The notes below the pieces were generated by a model. That model made no database searches, was not told where the DNA came from, and saw only the letters and a program-made list of their open reading frames with translations. Made by a program: the position numbers and the translations under genes. Below are positions 12,767 to 22,074 of a stretch of DNA of 54,524 nt, one piece after another. Source of the stretch: Brachionus koreanus. Its lineage: Eukaryota; Rotifera; Eurotatoria; Ploima; Brachionidae. The stretch is from NCBI GenBank assembly GCA_016987375.1, contig PJRA01000216.1, positions 792,503 to 847,026 of the forward strand, in the 5' to 3' direction. Position 1 is the first letter of the stretch. Each line of letters begins with the position of its first letter.

Positions 12767-13480
12767 TTTTTTTCCTTATTCACTCCATGTGGAGCATAGG
12801 GTACTTTTGATTTCCACTCAAGTTGATCTTTTGCGTTTACCCTTTCTACTCTCCATATCATTCCCATCTAGATGAGCTCTCGTGATTGTTGATGGGCTTA
12901 TTTTGGTATTCTTTTTTATTTTATTCAGCCCAAGCCATCGCAGTATTTTGTTCTTAATGCATTCACTTAATGGCTCTGAATATGTTCTTTTGTATAGGCC
13001 AGCATTCAACGGAATTCTTTTGTCAGATTCACACATTCCTCAGCATTCACTTCCGTTCAACAGTGTCGCTTTTACTTTTTAGTTGTATAGTTTGAGTTTT
13101 GTTTAGCGTTGTTGCCAAATCGTGTGTTATCATATACATATGTTCTTCTGATAACACCAGATCATCCACAAAGTATAAGTCTTCAAGTTTTGTTGTTAAT
13201 AACCATTTTATACACTTAGCATTGACAGATGTTTTCTTCATGACATAATCAATCAGTTTTAGGAATAGTGTCGGAATAGTATGATATCAAAGGCTTTCTT
13301 GAAATCAATGAAGTTAAGAAACAGGGGGCTATTCCACTCCAGGTTTTGCTCTTTGATGTTCTTAAATGCAGATATCTAGTCAATGCATGGTTACTAACAT
13401 GATTAATTTTTGCATTTTGAAAAAGTGCATCATATCGTCTCTTAAACGACGCTCTTGGAGCGACAATAGACACAGAAATG
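12767..13480 (-). mobile_element. Decayed LINE reverse transcriptase (RT core to C-terminus)
   Basis: Three overlapping minus-strand frames read as successive pieces of one reverse transcriptase, shifted relative to each other. FLNFIDFKKAFD (RT motif A region) lies near 13290-13330. LYFVDDLVLSEEHMYM, a diverged YADD catalytic block (FVDD), lies near 13165. A C-terminal part lies near 12830-13030 with KNKILRWLG and GKRKRST, then LEWKSKVPYAPHG. The order on the minus strand is that of an intact element, so this is a single 5'-truncated insertion that has since gained frameshifts and stops. No endonuclease domain was found upstream. Confidence 0.7.
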
Positions 13481-13719
13481 CAAGTCGATCTTCATATATC
13501 AAGAATATCTTTTAAGAAAATTTACGAGAAAATGTAATTTTTAATTTTTTAGCCTTTTCTCCTAAAAAATGTGTAATTTAAAAAAAAATATTTCAAAAAA
13601 TTAGACAATTTTTTGACCGAAATTTGATTAAAGAATTTTGGTAAAATTAGTACTGATGTTTAATTAAGATTTAAAAAAATTAAAAATGCTTTTAAGAAAA
13701 AAAGTTAACTAGCCGAGTT

Positions 13720-13835
13720 ATTAATTTTTTGGAAAGGTATACCTCAACACATTGTTAATTCTGAATCAATAAACAGTTTCAAAAATAATCTAGACAAATG
13801 ACTCAAATTCAAGTTAGAGATGATGACTTAAATTC
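13720..13835 (+). mobile_element. Third LINE tail fragment, opposite strand
   Basis: On the plus strand the frame FWKGIPQHIVNSESINSF followed by KNNLDK and a stop matches the same CR1-like terminal motif (WNxLPxxIVxxxSxNxFKxxLDK). It lies about 250 bp from the minus-strand LINE relic but points the other way, so it is a separate insertion. Only about 35 codons remain. Confidence 0.5.
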
Positions 13836-13942
13836 TAGATATTAATAAAAAAATTACACATTTCTAATTTATCGAAGCTATTATGCACAGCGAAAAATTG
13901 CGAAAAAATTTCTTTTTCGCTTCATTTTTACTTTAATTTTTT

Positions 13943-14491
13943 TGGGATATATTTAAACGATCTCTATAATTACTTAAATGATCTCCAAAAAGTTTTGATC
14001 ACTTAATTTAATTATTTTTGATACCTTAAAATAATTAAATGAATTTAATAAAAATGATAGCAGAAATTAATGATTTGATCTCCAAATTTTAATTTTTTAA
14101 ATTTTATTATATTAAGACAAAAAAATAAAAGTAAGTCGGAAAAATAGAAAATTTCAAATAAAAATATAAAAGTAAGAAAATTTTTTTTGGGGCGACCTGT
14201 TCTCCTTTTAGTGACTTCAGGTACCTTATCAACTTCATTAAAAGTATCCTTTTCAATCGTTTCAACTCTTTGTTTTTGCTCGGACGACCCTTGTTGACTT
14301 TTTTTTGCAATTGAGAATCAACTATTTCAATTTCATTATTTTATTTTAATTTAAGAGACCAAAAATGAATAGAGATCATAAATATTAATATGTGTTAACA
14401 AATAATTAATTTAAGGTATCAAATAATAAATTATAGAGATTTATTTTGGAGATCATTTAAGGAATTCTAGAGATCGATTAAATACCACCCA
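13943..14491. mobile_element. 549-bp element with 48-bp terminal inverted repeats
   Basis: The left end (13943-13990) begins TGGGATATATTTAAACGATC and continues through TTAAATGATCTCCAAAA. The right end (14444-14491), read on the minus strand, begins TGGGTGGTATTTAATCGATC and ends with the identical TTAAATGATCTCCAAAA. The two ends match at most of 48 positions. A second inner inverted pair is GATACCTTAAAATAATTA (near 14020) against TAATTAATTTAAGGTATC (near 14403). The interior carries a minus-strand fragment with two AT-hook-like motifs (KGRPSK and TGRPKK) in different frames. This is a degenerate DNA transposon or large MITE of a class I cannot name. Flanks are T-rich, so no target-site duplication can be called. 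Confidence 0.7.
14190..14320 (-). pseudogene. AT-hook-bearing ORF fragment inside the inverted-repeat element
   Basis: Reading the minus strand, VNKGRPSKNKELKR appears in one frame. After a single-base shift a second frame reads TIEKDTFNEVDKVPEVTKRR followed by TGRPKK. Two GRP-core AT-hook motifs about 25 residues apart are typical of DNA-binding tails. Their separation by a frameshift and their place between terminal inverted repeats suggest the remains of a transposon-encoded protein. Confidence 0.35.
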
Positions 14492-14806
14492 TTTTTTTTT
14501 TGAAAATGAAAAAATTTAAATAAATATATTAAAAAAATACTTTCAAATACATAAATAATGCTTGTTACAATTTTTATACAGTTTTTAAATGTAAATAAAT
14601 ATTTAGATAAAATTGAATTATAATTTTAGAATATTTTATTGTTTTCAAATAAGGGATTAATAAGCTAAGAGAGCATTGAAATAATCAGACATTTTCAATG
14701 TCGTGGCGCTAGACAGACGTTGTACATAAAAGCCATCATATTATAAATCAGATCTTAGAAATTTTCTAATTAATTCAATATAATTTTTCGATTTTTTAGT
14801 AATAAA
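14492..14806. promoter_or_regulatory. Upstream region of MBD2/3
   Basis: Short spacer before the MBD gene. It ends with TTTTTCGATTTTTTAG, a pyrimidine-rich AG that looks like a splice acceptor, only 7 bp before the ATG at 14807. This fits a 5' UTR intron or a spliced-leader acceptor. No other element was identified. Confidence 0.35.
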
Positions 14807-16181
14807 ATGATCCAAAATCGGGGACAACCGAACCGACCTATACAAGGCAATGGTGGACATAGACCGGTAAATCATCAAGCTCAAAGCGGCAATCGCCAAG
14901 GTCACATGAGTCATGCAAATCATCCTAGTAATCATCCTAATAGACCACAGCGTCCAGTAAATTCACAACAACCTGCTCAAGTCCCTTACCCAAATGTGTT
15001 GCCTAAAGGTTGGAAAAAAGAAGAAAAAATTCGAACTAGAGGTATTACTGCTGGAGTTAGTGATGTTTTCTATGTCTGCAACAGCGATAAAAGCGAGCTT
15101 GCAAAGACAGCAATTATTGGAAAAAAATTTAGATCTAAAGTCGAATTAAATAAAATATTTGGTGAAAAATATGATACCTCATTACTTGATTTCAAGCGAG
15201 GTAAAATATCACAATTGGCTTATAGGAAATTTAGAAGAAACAAAAATTTACAAGCGAATCCTCAAAATTACGCATCGTTAGCCAAATATGATAATCATCT
15301 AACTTTGCCTACCAGACAAACCGGCTCAATCATTAAGCAAACTGTTTCATATATAACTAATGATCACAAAAATGAAGAAGCTCCAAATGTGATTACTAAT
15401 TTTCAAAATTATGCCAATAATCCTAATTCGTTGCAAAATTTGAGTCAAAATCAAATAAATTTATTATCAAAGAATTTGGAAAAGCCAAAGCCTAATCAAG
15501 TAATTTTACCTCTTAATTTTTTTCTATTCTGGATTTAAAAAAAAATTTTAAAAGTTATTTTGGGAATTTCATTTTAACAATTTAAATTCTATGAATTCAG
15601 ATTTAGTTGAGTTTCAGAATGAAATTAAAAATGACTACAAAATTGATTTATTTAACAAACGTAATTTTTGAATTTTAAATTAAAATCTAATTTCTAATTT
15701 TTTTTGCAATCAAAGTAAAAAATATAAATCTTTCAGATGAAAATGTAGTAAGAAGTGTTTCAGTTTCGTGGTACTTGAATCAGAATAAGGCTTTATTTGG
15801 CCAGGATCCTAAAGAATTCGAAAAAAATTGTAGAGTTTTTGTCGAAAGAGACCAGCCTTTGATACCAGTAAGAGTTTTTATTTTATTATTTAGATATTTT
15901 AGTATTTTTGTAATTTCAAGTTCGCAAAAATCAAAGAGGAAGATCTGAAAAACCAAGAAAATAAGATAAAAGAATTGAGAAAAGCTATACAACAGGCAAT
16001 AAATAACTATGAAGATTTAGACATTGAGTTATTAGAAAAAGAGCTAAAATCTCTGAATAATGAATTGCTTGAACAGGAAAATGTTGAAAAGAGTGATACT
16101 GATTCCATTAAAAATGAAATGCAAATTGATGAAGATGTCGCCGAGGTAAAGGAAAAGACAGCGATTGAAAATGATTCATGA
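14807..16181 (+). CDS. MBD3: Methyl-CpG-binding domain protein MBD2/3
   Basis: Subunit of the NuRD chromatin-remodelling/deacetylase complex. Exons: 14807-15499, 15618-15660, 15737-15867 and 15921-16181, giving 375 aa. Residues 1 to about 62 are Asn/His/Pro/Gln-rich. The MBD begins at LPKGWKKEEKIR (about 65), with SDVFYV near 85 and GKKFRSKVEL near 105. The conserved second domain follows (LTLPTRQTGSIIKQTVS). The C-terminal coiled coil starts FAKIKEEDLKNQENKIKELR and is the segment that pairs with GATAD2 in vertebrates. The position equal to human MBD3 Phe34 is Phe here, not the Tyr of methyl-CpG readers, and an extra loop of about 11 residues sits between DVFYV and GKKFRS. Family call is strong; whether to call it MBD2 or MBD3 is moot because invertebrates have one MBD2/3. 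Confidence 0.9.
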
Positions 16182-18068
16182 AATTTAAAATCAAGTCTTA
16201 TCTTTGTAAAAAAAAAAACTTTAATAATCTGACTAAATTCTGCTTTTTTTTCTAATTTTTTTTAATTAATAAAATTTTGTTTTAAATTTAAATGAATTTT
16301 TTTTGATTCTTTTAAAATTATCCATCTCTGCACACAATAAATTGAATATCATTCTATGAAAAGAAAATCTTTGCTCCCAAAAAAAAAATTTTAAAAACTG
16401 TTTTTTATGAAAGATTAATCACAAATAAATACACCAAGCTGATTTGATTTAGCGAGCAAGATATCAAAACGAATGTGATCTTATCACTGTAATATTAAGT
16501 TTTTTTCCAATATCTAAGGCATCAAGGAACTACCAATTTTTAATTTAATAGAATGAAGACACTTGAGACTAAACTTTTTAAAGACCTAGGATACAAAGGA
16601 TAGAATTAAAATAAGTATCATGATATTTGAAGTAGTACTAGGTACTATCAGTGACGGCCACTGGACCGTCATAACTGGTGTTAAATAGTAGGGGAAATAT
16701 ATTTTTTTTTCTAATGCTCAATTCTTTAATCGATCGCATTTTTAAATTTAAAAATTTTTTAAATTTTATTTTGTACACGGCCATTACCAAGTTTTTGCGA
16801 TCCAATAACCACCACTGACAGCATCCAACACTAATTTTAAGTATGCCGTGTGACTCAACGATGCATGAATTGTAAATAAACGGAATATTTTTGCTTTATT
16901 TTTTTATTTAATTTATCTAATTAAAGTTTTAGTCCCATGGACAAATTAGAATATGATTTTTATAAATAAAAATTTTATATTTTAATATTTTTCCTATAAC
17001 TTTTGATTCTTTGCTCATTTTAATGCACAAAAAATTTTTGATTTTTTCAGTTTTTTTTTATGCAAAATAAGAAATCTAATAAATATCCATTACAATTTTC
17101 TCTTATTTGACGAAGAAAACTTTATAATAAAACATAAATAAATAAAAATCAAAATATGAAAGTGATATAATAAACGGAAATGTTTTGCTTTTCTTGTTGC
17201 ACCAGTTTAAAAACAAGTCAAATCAAGTAAACTGCATTTCATCATCTGATCATTTCATTATCTAAAGCTTTTTCTAGTGTTTTATCAAATTATTTTTATC
17301 CTGCGATCTTTCAATATAAATACAGCAAATATTTAGAGAATCCAACTTTTTGTGTTGATAGCCGAGTGTTGGCAGGAGCGATTGGACGTTGATATTGACC
17401 GCTATGATGATCGCTGATGAAAATTAAAAGCTTCAAATTTATTGAGTACTCACCAGCATTAAATTTGCGTAGTATTCTCAATAGGACAGGAGTTTTCAAA
17501 AATTATGAAAATTATATATATCACCAAGAATGTGAATCATTATGTGAAAGAGTAGATAATCTATTATGAAAGAATTTCAGTCCTAAATTTTCGAAACCAG
17601 ACAAGTATTGAATTTAATTTAAAATTTTTAATTTTAAGTGGAAACATATATTTTTCAGATGAATAGATGAAATGATGAAATCAATTAAATTAGCTGACTT
17701 GAGCTCAAATTTTTCCTAGAAGGTAAAAGCACACTATTTCATAATTTGAGACTTATCAAATCGTCTCGAGAGATGAAAACACTGTTGACTTTCTATTTTA
17801 TATTCTTAAATATAACTATAATATTATATTATCTTATAACAATAGATTTTTATTTTTTTTCAATTAAAAATTAAGACATTCATTTTTTGAGCACATTGAA
17901 ATCAAACAAAAATTATAATTTAATAAAAAAATAAAATATTCAAAAAAAATTTTGTCAGTCCTATTCAAAAATACCTTGAACTAAAAGTCTATTTATAGTA
18001 ATAAATGAATGAAATTTTTTTTCAACTAGCGTGAAATAAAAAATTTTAGCAAATAAAATTTGGATGCT
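16182..18068. other. Intergenic region with one inverted-repeat relic
   Basis: About 1.9 kb without a supportable gene. It contains the candidate inverted-repeat element at 16644-16835 (listed separately). A more GC-balanced stretch near 17300-17500 carries TTGATATTGACCGCTATGAT and a short ATGATCGCTGATG motif, but no open frame is convincing. ATTTTAG lies about 20 bp before the SAR1 ATG and could be an acceptor. Confidence 0.35.
16644..16835. repeat. Candidate degenerate inverted-repeat element (GTACAYGGYCAT family)
   Basis: The left end CTATCAGTGACGGCCACTGG (about 16645) and the reverse complement of the right end, CTGTCAGTGGTGGTTATTGG (about 16821), align imperfectly. The interior module TTTGTACACGGCCAT (about 16770) recurs as TTTGTACATGGTCAT in the element at 38291-38460. 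The right edge TTAGTGTTGGATGCTGTCAG (minus strand) resembles TTAGTGTTGGGTGCCGTGAA there. Probably two diverged copies of one miniature element. Confidence 0.35.
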
Positions 18069-18951
18069 ATGTTTCTTTGGGACTGGATAAGCGGCATTTT
18101 AAATTTCCTCGGATTATATAAAAAATCCGGTAAACTAGTTTTTCTTGGCTTGGACAATGCTGGTAGGTAAAACAAGAACGATTTTAAAATAAATCTAATC
18201 TAAAGCCTAAATTTAACAGGCAAAACAACTCTTTTACACATGTTAAAGGATAACAAATTAGCCCAGCATGTACCAACATTGCATCCAACATCAGAAGAAT
18301 TAACTTTGGGAAATATTAATTTTACCACATTTGACCTAGGCGGCCACGCTCAAGGCAGGTTCATAATTATTCCTTCTCTTTTTAAAAATTAAATATTTAT
18401 AAATTTTTTATTTCAGTTCGTAAAGTCTGGAAGGAATACTTTCCGGCAATAGATGCCATCGTATTCTTAATTGACGCTTGGGACAGACAAAGATTGAACG
18501 AGTCCTATATCGAATTTGAATCGATTCTAAATGATGAACAACTATCAGAGTGTCCGGTTCTAATCCTAGGCAACAAAATCGATAAGAACGGAGCATGTGG
18601 GGAAAATGAAATCAGACAAATGTTTAGATTAAATGGCAGAACGACCGGCAAGGTATTTATTTCTTGAATTTTAAAAACCAAATTTCAAGTGATGCATAGC
18701 TTAACAATAGATCCTTCTGAGTTTAACAACTGTACTCTTTAAAAAGTTTGTTATTCGCTGAGGACAACCCAAATCTGATGAAATTTGCGTTTTTAAATTT
18801 TAATTATTCTTTTAAAATTTGAATAATTTTTATTAAGAGCTATGTTCCAAGAGAAAAAATGCATTCTAGACCCTTGGAATTGTTTATGTGCAGTGTAAAA
18901 TTAAAAGAAGGATACGGTGAAGCTTTTAGATGGCTTTCAAATTATCTTTAG
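18069..18951 (+). CDS. SAR1: SAR1 small GTPase (COPII coat assembly)
   Basis: GTPase that starts COPII vesicle formation at the ER. Exons: 18069-18162, 18220-18354, 18417-18652 and 18838-18951; 192 aa (family about 190-198). The amphipathic N-terminal helix [15 protein letters not shown] inserts into membrane. Then come [11 protein letters not shown] plus GKTT (G1, split by intron 1), [15 protein letters not shown] (switch I), FDLGGH (G3), LGNKIDK (G4), and the C-terminal LFMCS with [13 protein letters not shown]. Intron 2 (18355-18416) only restores frame if its donor is GC (CAAG/GCAGGT). A GT donor two codons on puts a stop in frame. The rescued junction reads GHAQVRKVW, with Val where most SAR1 have Ala. 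Start chosen at the first in-frame ATG. Confidence 0.92.
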
Positions 18952-19233
18952 ATCTTTTATACTCATTCAATTAGCTTAAAAATCTAGTCATGTAATTAAT
19001 TTAAGATTAATTTTCTCATATACTTAATTTATATTTATTTAAATAAAAAGTTTATAAAAAAAAATTATTTTTGCTGCTCGTCACTCTTAGATGCTTGATT
19101 TGTACCAAGTTACATGATAAACAAGTGCAGTGATGTTCTTTTAATATCTTAACATCCTGCAGTCCAATTTATTTCAATAAGGAATTTTAAATAAATGGAT
19201 TTTTTTTCTAATTCGTTTAGACTTGGGGAAAAA

Positions 19234-20908
19234 ATGGAAGATGTAAATCAAAATGAATCACAACAGAAAGCTCTGAAAAAAGAGTTGAGAAAAAAAATTC
19301 TTGATCAGTTGGAATTCTATTTTTCTGATTCAAATTTAACCAAAGACAGGTTTCTAAAGCAAGAAATCAACAATTCATCTGATGGATGTAGAATTTTTTG
19401 ATTAGATAATTTTATTTTTTTTCAAAAATTTTTTTTTTTAGTTATTTACTTGACTACATTTTTGCACTTTAACAAAATTAGAACTCTAGGCGCAAACTTA
19501 AAAGACATCCGAAAATCGATAAAGAAATCAGATGTTTTGGAGCTAAGCGAAGATGAGGCCATGGTTCGACGAAAATCTCCATTTGTCGAACTCACACAAA
19601 AAGAAATTGATAAAAAAACAATCTATGTAGAGAATGTACCTTCGAAAATTGCCTGTGAAGAATTAAAAAGCTACTTTGAACAATTTGGAAAAATTTCGTA
19701 CATAAGCTTGCCTAAATTTCAAAGCACAAATCAACCAAAAGGCTTTGCTTTTATCGAATTCGATCAAAAAAGCGACTCAAAAAAAGCGGCCGAAGTATAT
19801 GCTTTTATCTTGCTCAAGAGTTTTTCACCAAATTGAATTTTAAAGGCTTTTAAAGACCAAACTGGATCACTTGATGATGAACCGATTGGAAAATTTCCCA
19901 AAGCAAATGCCCAAATAATAGATCTTGAAAAAAAAATCCTAAAAATCAAGAATGAAAGTATTAGATAAAGTCAGTAAATAAATCAGTTTATTTTTTTTAA
20001 CAAGTTAGCTCAAGCAAGGCTGAACCATCTGGTGATGAGAAAAAAAATTCGGTCATTAAAAGAAATATCGATTCAGACAATGAGTTAGATAAAAAAAAGA
20101 AAATAAAAGACACTAAAACGGAAAAATCAAAAAAAGAATGGTTTTCGTATTTGAGGTTTTAATTTTTTATTTATAAAAAAAAAATTATTTTTTGATAATG
20201 AAAAAAAATTCAATACAAATAGAATTTTTAATGAATTTTATATTTTTTCAAGAGTTGTTTCAAAAAAAAAATGGCTTGAATCGAAAGAAAAATTTTTGGA
20301 TAATCAAAAAAAAGAAGTTGGCCGTTTGAAAGAAGAGCTAAATAAATTGAGCAAAGAATTAGATGATGTTAAGACTAAGCAAAAAAATGCACTAGATGAA
20401 GAAAAAAAACCTGATGATGTGGGGTCAGGATGCATTCTTAAAATTCAACTGAATCTAAATGAGCCAAAAGACTTTGAGGTCTACTCGATGGGTAGAAAAC
20501 AGTTCAAAGATAAATTTTTGACTAGTTTTGAAGATAAAATTGTCTATATTGACATAATAAAAAATTCTAATAAAATTTTTCTTCGTTGCAAATCGAATCA
20601 AATAGCAGTGGAAATTTTAAATGATAAGACTTTTTTGGAAAATTTTTCAAAAAGTTTGCTTCAAGGAAAAGACGAAAACGACTATTTGGAAAAAATAGTA
20701 TCGAATAGAAATAAAAAGCAAGAGAAAAAAGAACGTAAAGAAAAGCAAAAATTGAATAAAAAAGTATAATTTTTGTTAAAAAGTAAATAAAAAAGTATAA
20801 AAAAGTAAATATTTTTATTCTAAGCAAACGAATGAAAAATTCAAGCCAGTCGAAATACCAATTGAGCCAAAATCGAAACATGTCAAATTTGATGATAACG
20901 ATGATTAA
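19234..20908 (+). CDS. LARP7: LARP7, La-related protein of the 7SK snRNP
   Basis: Binds the 3' U-tail and hairpin of 7SK-type RNA and thereby controls P-TEFb. Exons: 19234-19387, 19442-19794, 19846-19957, 20005-20155, 20253-20763 and 20825-20908; 454 aa. The La motif spans about 20-90 (LEFYFSDSNLTKDRFLKQEI, then FLHFNKIRTLG). RRM1 spans about 107-185 (KTIYVENVPS, KGFAFIEF). A Lys-rich linker leads to the atypical C-terminal xRRM (GCILKIQLNL through IVYIDIIKNSNKIFLRC), followed by a basic helix KKQEKKERKEKQKLNKK. The xRRM and spacing separate LARP7 from genuine La. An in-frame upstream ATG exists at 19195, but TTTTTTTCTAATTCGTTTAG between the two looks like a splice acceptor, so I prefer 19234. 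SAR1 ends about 240 bp upstream on the same strand. Confidence 0.88.
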
Positions 20909-22074
20909 AAATTTAAAAAAAACTTGACTTAATTTTGCATCATATAGTTTTTTTTTCAAGAAGTTTAAATGTTTGTATTTATTTTTATGACAAAATAGAA
21001 TTTTAAAAATTGATTTTGATTATTGCTTTCTCAAATTACAGCTTATTCAAATAGATAAAGAAAAATTTTTTTTTACTTCAACATAAACATGATTTATTTG
21101 AATTGAGAAAAAAAATTCAATACAAATATTTAATGAAATAAATTTAATTTTATCTATTTAGATATAAATTAGTTTAAAGTTAATTTTTTATTAAGATATA
21201 TATATATAGAAAAACTGTTGAGCATATTTTATAGGCGTCTAGTGGTTAAATAAGAAACACATGCGTTTATTTAGCCTTAATTTAAAATGAGAACATTTAC
21301 TTATCTACAAGAATAAAAAAAGTACATTTGGCAAGCCACAAGCTGCATCTAATTGCCTCGAAGCAGAAAGCAATCCAATTTGAAAGTATCTACAGTCAGT
21401 GGCACACTCTTATCTAGTTTCATGCAATAGTCATTAGTCGTTTTGCTAAAACCTTGAAACCACAGGTGTCAAAAAATTGAGTCATAGCTGTACTTATATA
21501 TATAAGCATATAACCTCTTGAAAGCTCTTTTTTTTTCTCTTTCTCTCTAAAAAAAAGAATTATTGCAAAGTACGATAATGTATTTATCGATTTGATTAGT
21601 TAATAAACCTCAAGCTAAGTAAAAAGAATAGATTTGCACCATAGCTTCACAGATAACCTGATTTTTAATACTTTAAGATAGAAATTGTGTTTATTTTTAA
21701 TTGAAACACTGTTTTTTCTTCTTAATTTCATCAAATAAATGAAGAAGAGATTTAATTTAAAATATTTAAAAGTAAATAAAATTGTTTATTTTGTTGAAGC
21801 CAAGTTTAAGGCAATAATTTAAAATAATCTATTTGTTTTAAATAAACTTATCACGTTTACGGAAAACCCTTCCAGATCTATCAATTTCGCATGAAAGATG
21901 CCACAACATCTAGCTTAATCAAATATTGATAATTAAATTAAAAGTCAGATATGGTTTTTTCCTCTCTGTTTTTTTTTTTTTTTTTTTTTCAATTTCTTTT
22001 CTATTAGGGCAGAATATTTAAAAAAAAAAAAAAATTTAATATTATCTTTATCAAAATTAACTAGAACGAAAAAT
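20909..22074. other. Intergenic, probable esterase promoter region
   Basis: About 1.2 kb with no gene I can support. The middle (about 21290-21480) is less AT-rich than its surroundings and ends with a TATATATATAAGCATATA stretch near 21500, which could be promoter or enhancer DNA for the esterase. A T20-class homopolymer lies near 21970-21990. Confidence 0.3.

Noticed and set aside
17265..17280. TTTCTAGTGTT motif like the right end of the CACTAGAA elements
   Set aside because: No matching inverted left end or TTAA border was found within 400 bp upstream.
20567..20959. 130-aa minus-strand open frame
   Set aside because: Antisense shadow of the LARP7 xRRM exon; Phe/Leu/Ile-rich composition is the reverse reading of Lys/Glu codons.
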